This document shows, in pieces, positions 1 to 7,007 of a DNA stretch of 40,959 nucleotides. The position numbers and the translations under genes are program-made. Below the pieces are notes generated by a model. The model searched no databases. It was given only the letters and a program-made list of their open reading frames with translations, and was not told the DNA's origin. Location of the stretch: positions 1 through 40,959 of the forward strand of contig JAFAXE010000194.1 in NCBI GenBank assembly GCA_019241305.1, given 5' to 3'. Source of the stretch: Vulcanimicrobiota bacterium. Its GTDB lineage: Bacteria; Vulcanimicrobiota; Vulcanimicrobiia; Vulcanimicrobiales; Vulcanimicrobiaceae. The stretch's first letter is position 1. Each line of letters opens with the position of its first letter.

Positions 1-1
1 C

Positions 2-562
2 GAAACCTATTTCGGCAACGTCAACCCGATTGGGCCACGTTCCTGTTACGATGAAGGAAAACGCTTCGCTGAAGCCGCGATCGCAGCCGCAGTCCGTAGC
101 CGTGGACTCGATTCGCGCATCGTCCGCTTCTTTAACTGTTACGGTCCGCGCATGGAAGGCGGCGATGGGCGTTTGGTTCCGGCTCTCGTCGATGCCGCGA
201 TGAACGGTCGCAAGTTCCCCATTCACGGCACCGGTAAGCAGACACGCTCGCTCACCTATATCGACGACGCCATCCGTCTGTTGATGCTCGTAGAAGCGCT
301 GCCCCTGAGCGGCCTGCAGCCGGTCAACGTGGGAAACGATGACGAGCGCAGCGTCGAGGAAGTCGGTCGAACCCTAGCCGGCCTCGTCGGTGTTCCGTTT
401 GCCGCGGAATATCTGCCACCACGCGAGGAGGATCCGCAGCGCCGCCGTCCCGACCTGACGTTCGCGCGCAGTTTGGGTTGGGCGCCCAAAACGCGTCTCG
501 AGGATGGCCTGCGGCGGACGTACGATTGGTTCGTCCAGCAAAGGCAAACCGTCACCGCGTAA
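2..562 (+). CDS. NAD-dependent epimerase/dehydratase (UDP-glucuronate decarboxylase-like), 3' part
   Basis: The gene enters from the left edge; the frame is open from base 2 and 186 codons are visible. It begins inside the catalytic region of an extended short-chain dehydrogenase: GNVNPIGPRSCYDEGKR contains the YxxxK pair (Tyr/Lys), followed by RFFNCYGPRM, the sugar-nucleotide-binding signature of UDP-glucuronate decarboxylases and dTDP-glucose dehydratases. Further on, TRSLTYIDDAIRLL and the closing DGLRRTYDWF helix are also family features. Known members act in the cytoplasm on UDP- or dTDP-sugars to supply precursors for surface glycans. The NAD-binding Rossmann N-terminus lies outside the window, so the exact substrate cannot be decided; decarboxylase (UXS) is the best guess from the PRSCYDEGKR form of the active site. 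A perfect inverted repeat follows 23 bp after the stop. Confidence 0.9.
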   Translation, partial: ETYFGNVNPIGPRSCYDEGKRFAEAAIAAAVRSRGLDSRIVRFFNCYGPRMEGGDGRLVPALVDAAMNGRKFPIHGTGKQTRSLTYIDDAIRLLMLVEALPLSGLQPVNVGNDDERSVEEVGRTLAGLVGVPFAAEYLPPREEDPQRRRPDLTFARSLGWAPKTRLEDGLRRTYDWFVQQRQTVTA

Positions 563-585
563 CCCGTGGCCGCCCTTCTTCCAGA

Positions 586-603
586 GCGGTTCGAGCGAAC
601 CGC
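586..603 (+). terminator. Possible terminator hairpin after the SDR gene
   Basis: Perfect 8-bp inverted repeat GCGGTTCG / CGAACCGC separated by AG, 23 bp downstream of the stop at 562. There is no T-run after it, so it is not a classical intrinsic terminator; it may be a transcript-end stabiliser or chance in GC-rich DNA. Confidence 0.35.
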
Positions 604-654
604 AAAGAACGCGCCGCGCGCACCGAGAAGATGGAGCGCAGCGAGGGTCTCACC

Positions 655-1692
655 ATGGTTCCTTTCTCTCGTGCATCGATCGCGACCGCCGCGTTCGCGC
701 TGACCGCGGCATGTACGCTCCGCTCATCGCCGGCGTCAGCAAGCGGTATCATTGCGCTGTCGCCACATCCAAACGAGCACCTTGCGACCTCGCCGCCGGT
801 GATTGCAGCGCAGCTGCCGCCGACTCCCTACGCCTCCATTGGCCGGTACGGCTTGCGCGTCGTCGTCGATGGCCGTGACGTCAGCGATGCACTGCGCGTC
901 GCCGGCATTCGGGTAGAGTATCGTCCGTCGTCACCGCTCTCGCCGGGCGAGCACGCTGTGGAGATCACCGCTCCAGACGCTGCCGGAGGGCGCCTTACCT
1001 ACAGTTGGACGTTCACCATCGACGCTGCGAAGACGAAGGCCGCCACCGCTGCTGCCTCTGGGGTCCCGACGCAAGCTGTTCCACCGGACGTTGCGCCGAG
1101 CGACGGCGCCGCAGGGAGCAACGACGGCTCACCGCCGGACGAAAGTGGAGCGGCGGCAGTGCCGCCTGCGACGTATCAGCAGAACAACTACGTGTTTTCT
1201 CCGATCGGTGCCGGTCCGTACTACTGGGGAGATCGTGCCGCCTTTGAGTTCTCGGGGATTCCCGGCGGTTACGGGTTTGTGACCTTTGGCGGCATTCCCG
1301 GGGTTTTTGACCTCTTACCCTTGGGATTCAATACGTTTTATGTTATCGTTCCGATTCCAATCGGGTTCATCATCACGAGCCCCATCGTGACTTGCCATTT
1401 CTTCGCACCGAATGGCTCACCGACGATCTCGACGCTGCCGTCGTTCCCCATCGTCCGCCATCGGCGTACCGTAGCGACTCAGCCGCTTCACGTTGAGCCG
1501 GTTGCGCACTCCGTCGCGTTTGCCGGGCACGCGTCGATGCGGCGCTCTGCGACGACTCGTCGCGGAGCACTGGTCTGGCGGTCGGGGTCACGGCAATCGC
1601 TGCTCGTCCACCAGCCCGTGATGGCCCGGCGTCCGTTGCAGCGACTCTCGCTCATGCGCCCGGTCGTTCATAGCACGAGAACTCTCCGCTAG
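655..1692 (+). CDS. Secreted hypothetical protein with an Ig-like (CopC-like) domain
   Basis: I do not recognise a specific family. The frame is open from 478, but ATG 655 is chosen because GCGAGGG lies 7 bp before it and the N-terminus then reads as a signal peptide: a short basic start, hydrophobic ATAAFALTAAC, then a likely signal peptidase site after SPASA near residue 30. Residues about 35-125 resemble an Ig-like/CopC-type beta domain (SPHPNEHLATSPP near the start, GRYGLRVVVDGRDVSDA, PLSPGEHAVEI, LTYSWTFTID). A Pro/Ala/Gly/Ser-rich linker follows (about 126-180), then a Gly/Tyr/Phe-rich hydrophobic block (YYWGDRAAFEFSGIPGGYG and onward), and a strongly basic C-terminal tail rich in Arg. 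Length 345 aa. It probably acts outside the cytoplasmic membrane; its function is unknown. Confidence 0.7.
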   Translation: MVPFSRASIATAAFALTAACTLRSSPASASGIIALSPHPNEHLATSPPVIAAQLPPTPYASIGRYGLRVVVDGRDVSDALRVAGIRVEYRPSSPLSPGEHAVEITAPDAAGGRLTYSWTFTIDAAKTKAATAAASGVPTQAVPPDVAPSDGAAGSNDGSPPDESGAAAVPPATYQQNNYVFSPIGAGPYYWGDRAAFEFSGIPGGYGFVTFGGIPGVFDLLPLGFNTFYVIVPIPIGFIITSPIVTCHFFAPNGSPTISTLPSFPIVRHRRTVATQPLHVEPVAHSVAFAGHASMRRSATTRRGALVWRSGSRQSLLVHQPVMARRPLQRLSLMRPVVHSTRTLR

Positions 1693-1745
1693 CCGCCTCT
1701 CCAAGCCAGGACCTGCGATAGACCGGCTCGACCGTCTTGACTGAA

Positions 1746-1757
1746 ACGATATATCGT
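1746..1757. promoter_or_regulatory. Palindromic operator ACGATATATCGT before the PadR gene
   Basis: Perfect 12-bp palindrome 14 bp upstream of the ATG at 1772, overlapping a related half-site (ATCGTGAT) and followed by another CGATAT at 1768. PadR-family regulators commonly repress their own promoters through AT-rich dyads of this kind. Autoregulation is inferred, not shown. Confidence 0.5.
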
Positions 1758-1771
1758 GATAGGTTTGCGAT

Positions 1772-2326
1772 ATGGCGAGTGAGGCGTGGTTCCCCTTCTG
1801 GTGGAAGGCCCACAAAATGGGCCGGCATTTTGGACGCAGAGCGTGGAGGCACGGCTTCGGTGCCGGCTTTTGGCAGTGGGCGCCGGAGCGGCGCATGCGG
1901 CGCGGCGATCTCAAATATCATATTCTCGAGCTGCTCGCCGAACGGCCACGGCATGGCTACGACATCATCCGCGACCTGGAGGCGAAGCACGAAGGCTACC
2001 GGGCGAGCGCGGGATCGGTCTACCCGACGCTGCAGATGCTCGAGGACGCCGGTTCCGTGACGAGCGAGACGGTCGACGGCAAGCGCGTCTACACGATCAC
2101 CGATTCCGGTCGCGAGTTCTTAGCCCAGCGCGCGCCAGGTGTCGACGAAGACGACGATGACGGCGACGAACGCGCACCATGGGTCGACCTCCGACAGTCG
2201 GCGTTTCAGTTAGCGTCGGCAGTCATGCAAGTTGCGAGGGAACGCGATCCGGCACGGCTGGCACAGGCCAAGGAAATTCTCGATCGCGCGCGCCGAGAAA
2301 TCTACGCGATTCTCGCCGACGCATAA
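1772..2326 (+). CDS. PadR family transcriptional regulator
   Basis: The 184-aa protein has an unusual Trp/Phe/Arg/His-rich N-terminal extension of about 45 residues (WFPFWWKAHKMGRHFGRR...), then the PadR winged helix: RRGDLKYHILELLAERPRHGYDI, the recognition region SAGSVYPTLQMLEDAGSV and the wing TVDGKRVYTITDSGREFL. A C-terminal helical part (DLRQSAFQLASAVMQVAREROF-like, ending RREIYAILADA) fits the dimerisation helix of the short PadR type. An acidic patch (DEDDDDGDE) separates the two parts. Members are cytoplasmic repressors responding to phenolics, antibiotics or membrane stress. The palindrome at 1746-1757 is a candidate autoregulatory site. The gene is alone and convergent with imuB (9-bp gap), so its target is not evident. 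The start is supported by a weak AGG 8 bp upstream and by the operator position. Confidence 0.9.
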   Translation: MASEAWFPFWWKAHKMGRHFGRRAWRHGFGAGFWQWAPERRMRRGDLKYHILELLAERPRHGYDIIRDLEAKHEGYRASAGSVYPTLQMLEDAGSVTSETVDGKRVYTITDSGREFLAQRAPGVDEDDDDGDERAPWVDLRQSAFQLASAVMQVARERDPARLAQAKEILDRARREIYAILADA

Positions 2327-2335
2327 CGGAAAAAT

Positions 2336-3853
2336 TTAGTCGTACGTCCCACGCAGTGTCCAGCGCCCATCGTCGCGCGCGATGCGCCAGAGCGCTGCAT
2401 CTTCGAGAAGCACATCGTATTCATCGCGCTGTACCGTTTGCGGACAAGGTGCGCCAAGGGCACGATCCCACCACACTTCATCGACACGCCACGGCCCCGC
2501 CACGTCCAGAACCGCTCGTGGGGGCGCACCGACGAACGTCGGAAAACCAGCGTGCACAGCGACGTCGATTTCTTCGGGTTCCACCAGTCGGAGCGTGAGC
2601 GTCGCGCGTTCCGCAAAGACGCTGCGTTTTCGTAGCGATCCCCGGCGCTTCAGTTCGCTGGCAGAAAACGGTTCGTAGCGGAAGCGCGTTTCGTAGCGAT
2701 TCCCTTCGGTGACCTGCGCGCGCAGGGCGCTACCCATACCAAATGCGGCTTCGAGCCGGGCCAGCGCAATCCCGACGAGTTCCGGATCGGGATCATCGGC
2801 CGCAAAGAGCGACTGCTGCGCGCCACCCTCTTCCAAGCGTTCGACGCCTAGCCGCAACCCGGCGACCGGCGATGAAAGCGTGACTCCTTCCAAACGCGTC
2901 CGCAGCAGATCGAAAATCGTCGCGGCTTGCGATGTGGGATGTGCAAGTGCGGTCGACAGCTCGTGCGTTTCGCCGTCCTCACATTCCAGCACGAGCCGCG
3001 CGAACCCGCAGCGTTTTCCGAGCAGCGAAAGATCTGCGGCGACTCGTTCGACAAGTGCGCGCAAAGCGAAGAGCAGCTGGTCTTCAGCGCAAGCCGAGCC
3101 CTCCCCATACTGCGTCTGCTCGATTCGCACAGTTCGCGTGCGTGGGACGAGCGGCCGGTCATCGACTCCCCGTGCGTGTGCGTGCCAGCGTGCCGCCTGG
3201 GCACCGAAGCGTCGCACGAATGGACCGTGGGGAAGCGCCGCCAGCTCTGCGAGCGTCCTCACGCCTAAGAGGTGAAGACGTTCGATCGTCTCACGATCGA
3301 TGTGCAGCACCTCGAGCGCGAGGGGTGCAAGGAATCGCCGTTCCGTTCCAGTTTCGACGATGCACGATTGTGCCTGATTCGAAGCCGCCACGCCGGCTGC
3401 GGCGCGTGCCACGAAACCGCTCGAGGCAAGTCCGAGGGCAAACGGCAGCGTTTCGCCCTTCCCGTTCGCGGTGACGGCGAGTGCGGAGCGCGCCGAACGA
3501 AGCCAGTCCTCCGGCGTCCCTTCGATGCCGCGCATTTCGAGGAACGCCGTCCCTTCTTCAACGTCCTCAACTAGCGGCGAAGCGGCGTCGAGTGCGTCCA
3601 GCACGCCTTGCCACAAGGCCGCGTTCATGGAGGGATTCGTGAGCACGGTGACCGCCTCGCGCGCACAGGCGTGCGCTTGCAGCAGCGTCATTCCAACTCG
3701 CGCGCCCAGCCCGAACGCTCGCGCGTCGAGATCGATGACGTGGCCGCGTTCGAGCGTATCGACGACCAAAACCGCTTCTACTCGTAGATCCGGCCGCGCG
3801 AGACGCGCAACTTCGACCTTGTACGACGGAACGAACACACACAAGAACGGCAT
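2336..3853 (-). CDS. imuB: ImuB, Y-family DNA polymerase-like mutasome protein
   Basis: A 505-aa protein starting at ATG 3853 (MPFLCVFVPS), 7 bp after the imuA stop; the frame is open further upstream but that part overlaps imuA. The fold order is Y-family: palm/fingers (1-170), helix-hairpin-helix thumb (ERLHLLGVRTLAELAALP, about 191-208), little finger, then an ImuB-specific C-terminal region (GPWRVDEVWWDRA, DEYDVLLEDAALWRIARD). The N-terminal segment lacks the metal-binding Asp residues of active polymerases (FVPSYKV where FxDxDxF is expected), as known for ImuB. A clamp-binding motif QQSLF sits at 346-350. In known systems ImuB is a scaffold that brings the sliding clamp and DnaE2 to lesions. 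No dnaE2 is adjacent here. It is co-transcribed with imuA, hence probably SOS-induced. Confidence 0.9.
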   Translation of the reverse strand: MPFLCVFVPSYKVEVARLARPDLRVEAVLVVDTLERGHVIDLDARAFGLGARVGMTLLQAHACAREAVTVLTNPSMNAALWQGVLDALDAASPLVEDVEEGTAFLEMRGIEGTPEDWLRSARSALAVTANGKGETLPFALGLASSGFVARAAAGVAASNQAQSCIVETGTERRFLAPLALEVLHIDRETIERLHLLGVRTLAELAALPHGPFVRRFGAQAARWHAHARGVDDRPLVPRTRTVRIEQTQYGEGSACAEDQLLFALRALVERVAADLSLLGKRCGFARLVLECEDGETHELSTALAHPTSQAATIFDLLRTRLEGVTLSSPVAGLRLGVERLEEGGAQQSLFAADDPDPELVGIALARLEAAFGMGSALRAQVTEGNRYETRFRYEPFSASELKRRGSLRKRSVFAERATLTLRLVEPEEIDVAVHAGFPTFVGAPPRAVLDVAGPWRVDEVWWDRALGAPCPQTVQRDEYDVLLEDAALWRIARDDGRWTLRGTYD

Positions 3854-3860
3854 CGCGTCG

Positions 3861-4664
3861 TCACGCTCGAAGCCGCACGCTCGCTGGCGTTTGCCGAACG
3901 ATCTCGCCGATCTCGCGTACGACCGCGCGTTCTCGTAACGCCGCCAGTGGAGCGCCGCTGCGTTCGAAGGCGGTGCAGGGGACGAGCGCGTGTTTTCCGG
4001 GGGCGCCTCGTTTCGATTTGATGATATCGGCGCGGAGGTCGTAGCCGGCAAGCGTCGTGAAAAGCCCATGCGCTCCGCCCCAGCGAATGCGCATGAGCTG
4101 CACGTGCACGCGCAGCGAAGAGAAATATCGTAGTTCCAACGCGGGTTCAGTTGCAAGGACGACGAGTAACGCATTGGCGCGGTGCGTCAAGCTTGCCAGC
4201 CGCGTCCACGCAGTGGCACGCAGGCGAACATCGGGGATGACGACGACGCCGAACGCTCCCGACCGCAGGACGATGTCGGCAGCTCGGGCGACGCCAATGG
4301 CGTTTTTGACGGGCACGATCAAGAGACGATCCAAAGCGACGCCGGCCGCAGCGAGGGCGGGTGGATAGAGCGCCCCACTTTGTTCGGTTTGCACGAGTGC
4401 GCCCAACCCGCGCGCCGTTGCGACGCCGAGTAAGCGCGCCGCTACGGTGGAGCGGCCGGAACTGGGAGGGCCTTCGAGCGTGGCAATGATGCCGCGAGGG
4501 AAGCCCCCGCCGAGCGCCTCGTCCAGCTGAGGGAGGCTGGTGGGGATGAGGCGCTCCGCGGGGGCGAACGCCGCCTCGGAGCTCTCGCGGTGCCGTCCTG
4601 CAAGCCACCCACGCAAGCCCCTCAGGGCCTCATGGCGGCTAGCGGCGACCTCCGAGACAGGCAT
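3861..4664 (-). CDS. imuA: ImuA, RecA-like mutasome accessory protein
   Basis: A 267-aa RecA/SulA-like protein. SLPQLDEALGGGFPRGIIATLEG (residues about 43-65) is the typical lead-in to the RecA-fold P-loop, here GPPSSGRST (65-73), with Arg where the Walker A Lys is normal. GAFGVVVIPD (about 135-145) is the Walker B-like strand, with a central Val-rich run and a single acidic residue. ImuA helps ImuB and DnaE2 in damage-induced mutagenesis and has been reported to contact RecA. The start is ATG 4664, lying only 8 bp after a -10 element, so the message may be leaderless. A perfect SOS-box palindrome fills the promoter spacer (4679-4696). Only 7 bp separate it from imuB, and the two form an operon. 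Confidence 0.88.
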   Translation of the reverse strand: MPVSEVAASRHEALRGLRGWLAGRHRESSEAAFAPAERLIPTSLPQLDEALGGGFPRGIIATLEGPPSSGRSTVAARLLGVATARGLGALVQTEQSGALYPPALAAAGVALDRLLIVPVKNAIGVARAADIVLRSGAFGVVVIPDVRLRATAWTRLASLTHRANALLVVLATEPALELRYFSSLRVHVQLMRIRWGGAHGLFTTLAGYDLRADIIKSKRGAPGKHALVPCTAFERSGAPLAALRERAVVREIGEIVRQTPASVRLRA

Positions 4665-4672
4665 GGGACGTC

Positions 4673-4702
4673 ATGGTAATCGAACATATGTTCGATAGTC
4701 AA
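4673..4702 (-). promoter_or_regulatory. imuA promoter with LexA (SOS) box in the spacer
   Basis: On the minus strand: -35 TTGACT (4702-4697), an 18-bp spacer, and -10 TACCAT (4678-4673). The spacer (4679-4696) is a perfect palindrome, ATCGAACATATGTTCGAT, whose core CGAACATATGTTCG matches the Bacillus/actinobacterial LexA consensus CGAACRNRYGTTYG. LexA binding would block both promoter elements. The imuA ATG is 8 bp beyond the -10, leaving almost no 5' leader. Confidence 0.85.
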
Positions 4703-4809
4703 TAGCCCCGCACGGCGCTCGCCTAACATTCCGGCGGCTCTCGCTTTCCTATACAGTGACGCGCTGCCGTCTGGCATCGCCATCATTTTCTTGTGGAGCG
4801 CTGTACCTG

Positions 4810-5994
4810 ATGAAATACCTTGCCGCTTTCGTCGTCCTGATATGTTGGCTCACTGGCGCAGGGCGTGCGTCCCGGGCCGTGGCCGACGACCTTCCCGGCG
4901 ATCGGTTGTTTAGCGCAGGGCGTTTCGACGACGCTGCAGTTTCGTATCGAGCGTCGCTGGCGTCTAACCCCAGCGATGCGGATGCGACTCGCAAGCTCGG
5001 GCTCATCGAACTCTACCGAAATCATCTCGACGCCGCCTCCGAACTTCTCGCCAAGGCGCAGCATCTCGACGCCGGCAATGCTGCGGTTTCCAGAGCGTTA
5101 GCGGAGATCGCGCGGCGACGCGCCGAGGCGGCGAAACGCGTGACGGTCGACGGCGATCAGACGTCCGTGCCATTTGTCATGACGGATCCGTTGCCGGCGA
5201 TCCGCGTTCGGTTGAACGGCACGCAGGATGCGACGTTCTTCATCGATACGGGGGCGCCCGATATTACGGTGGAAGCGGCGCTCGCGAAGCGACTAGGTTT
5301 GAAAACGACGTCCGCCGGCATGGGAACCTTCGCCGGCGGAAAGCACGCCGCGGTCGAAGCGGCGACGGTGCAGTCCGTGACACTTGGGGGAGCCACGGCA
5401 TACGAGGTAGCCGCGAAGGTCCTCCCGCTTCCCCAGCTTCTTCCAAACCTCCACATCGATGGCATTATCGGCACGGGGTTTCTCGAACGCTTTCTCGCAA
5501 CGCTCGACTATCCACAACATCGCTTGCTTCTGCGAAAGCGAACGAACGATGCATCCAATGTTTTCGAGCGGTCCGCGCGCGACGCGAACGCGGTGATCGT
5601 CCCGTGTTGGCTCGTCGGAGATCATTTCGTGTTCGCCGTGGCTCGGGTCAATGCGGCGCCCCCCGGACTCTTCTCGTTCGATTCGGGTCTCGCCGGCGGC
5701 GGTTTGATGCCGTCGCAGCAGCTTGTCGAGGCGGCGCACATCGAGCTCGACGAGAAACACGCGGTAACGGGGATGGGTGGGGGTGGCTCAGTGCGGGCAA
5801 TTCCATTCGTTGCCTCATTGGTGACTGTCGGAGATACCAGCCAACGTGATATTCGCGGACTGTACTCGCCCGAGGGTTCTCCATTTGCCATGTTTCCATT
5901 CACGGTGCAAGGCGCGATTTCGCACGAGTTCTTGAAGCATTACGCCTTTACGGTAGACTTCGATGCTATGAAACTCGTCCTTCAGGCGAAGTAG
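4810..5994 (+). CDS. Secreted TPR and double retropepsin-like aspartyl protease family protein
   Basis: A 394-aa protein. ATG 4810 is preferred over an in-frame GTG at 4756 because it gives a clean signal peptide (MKYLAAFVVLICWLTGAG) with GGAG 11 bp upstream. Residues 30-105 form TPR-like helices (RLFSAGRFDDAAVSYRASL, LIELYRNHLDAASELL). Residues about 125-245 are a retropepsin-like lobe with the catalytic motif FIDTGAP (Asp146) and the later IDGIIGTGFLERF. A second lobe (about 260-394) has FSFDSGLAGGG at 289-297 and an equivalent ISHEFLKHY strand. Two lobes in one chain could form a pepsin-like intramolecular pair. It is probably periplasmic or cell-envelope; the substrate is unknown. It is divergent from the SOS-controlled imuA, and the intergenic SOS box might also affect it, though no matching promoter is clear. 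Confidence 0.85.
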   Translation: MKYLAAFVVLICWLTGAGRASRAVADDLPGDRLFSAGRFDDAAVSYRASLASNPSDADATRKLGLIELYRNHLDAASELLAKAQHLDAGNAAVSRALAEIARRRAEAAKRVTVDGDQTSVPFVMTDPLPAIRVRLNGTQDATFFIDTGAPDITVEAALAKRLGLKTTSAGMGTFAGGKHAAVEAATVQSVTLGGATAYEVAAKVLPLPQLLPNLHIDGIIGTGFLERFLATLDYPQHRLLLRKRTNDASNVFERSARDANAVIVPCWLVGDHFVFAVARVNAAPPGLFSFDSGLAGGGLMPSQQLVEAAHIELDEKHAVTGMGGGGSVRAIPFVASLVTVGDTSQRDIRGLYSPEGSPFAMFPFTVQGAISHEFLKHYAFTVDFDAMKLVLQAK

Positions 5995-6029
5995 TCGTCC
6001 TTCGACTCCATGCTGAGTGCTGAAGAGCG

Positions 6030-7007
6030 TTAGGCGAGGGGTGGAATCAGTAACAGTTTTCCAGTGGTGCGGCGGGATTCCAAGTCGGTGTGAGCGCGAG
6101 CGGCATGTTCTAATGGATAGGTTTGACCAATGCGCAGTTTGAGCGTCCCCCGCCGCAGTGCCCCGAACAGGTCGCGCGAGCGCCATTCCAGCTCTTCACG
6201 TGTCGCGATGTAGTGCGCCAGCGTCGGACGGGTGAGAAACAACGAACCTTTCGCATTGAGCGTCTGCGGATCGAACGGCGGCACGGGGCCGCTCGAAGCA
6301 CCGAATAACGCCAGCATGCCGCGCGGACGCAAGCAGTCCAGACTCTTCTCGAACGTCGTCTTCCCGACGGAATCGTAAACCACGTCGACGCCGCGTCCGC
6401 CGCTGATCCGGCGCGCTTCGGCGGCGAAGTCACTGTCGGTATAGCGAATCACGTGATCCGCTCCCGCTTCTCTTGAAAGCGCTTCTTTTTCGGCAGTGGA
6501 AACCGTCGTGATGACCGTTGCGCCACGCGCTTTGGCCAGCTGTGTCAGGAGCAAGCCAACGCCGCCGGCACCGGCGTGAATGAGTGCCATGTTCCCACCT
6601 TGGAGCGCAAAGGTACTGGTGCACAGATAATGCGCGGTCATTCCCTGCAGCATCGTTGCTGCGGCGTCCTGAAAACTGATCGCGTCAGGTATGCGAACGA
6701 GCTGCTCCGCCGGGACACAGGCGTACTCGGCATACGCCCCAGGGGCGCCCGCATACGCGACACGATCGCCGTCGCGAAAATCCGCCGCGCCCTCACCGAC
6801 CTGTTCGACGGTGCCCGCTCCTTCGCTCCCCGGGATTGCAGGAAAGGCGACGCGATAGGTGCCGTTTCGCTGATAGACGTCGATGAAGTTGACGCCGATC
6901 GCCGCCAGTCGGACCAATGCCTCGCCGCGTCCCGCCTTAGGGGTCGGGACATCAACGAACTTCAGGACGTCGGGGCCACCCGGGCCCAAGACCTGTATCG
7001 CCTTCAT
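6030..7007 (-). CDS. qor: NADPH:quinone oxidoreductase, zinc-free MDR family
   Basis: A 325-aa medium-chain dehydrogenase/reductase of the zeta-crystallin type. The start is ATG 7007 (MKAIQVLGPGGPDVL), overlapping the TGA of the upstream protease gene as ATGA, so it is probably translationally coupled. Family marks are VNFIDVYQRNGTY (39-51), the PGSEGAGTVEQVGEG loop, and the nucleotide-binding GAGGVG at 146-151 followed by QLAKARGATVI. The catalytic and structural zinc ligands of alcohol dehydrogenases are absent, as expected. Known enzymes reduce quinones, or act as enone reductases, with NADPH in the cytoplasm. It is the last gene of a three-gene minus-strand operon with two membrane proteases or protease homologues, which suggests a stress-related role, but the substrate cannot be read from sequence. 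Confidence 0.92.
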   Translation of the reverse strand: MKAIQVLGPGGPDVLKFVDVPTPKAGRGEALVRLAAIGVNFIDVYQRNGTYRVAFPAIPGSEGAGTVEQVGEGAADFRDGDRVAYAGAPGAYAEYACVPAEQLVRIPDAISFQDAAATMLQGMTAHYLCTSTFALQGGNMALIHAGAGGVGLLLTQLAKARGATVITTVSTAEKEALSREAGADHVIRYTDSDFAAEARRISGGRGVDVVYDSVGKTTFEKSLDCLRPRGMLALFGASSGPVPPFDPQTLNAKGSLFLTRPTLAHYIATREELEWRSRDLFGALRRGTLKLRIGQTYPLEHAARAHTDLESRRTTGKLLLIPPLA

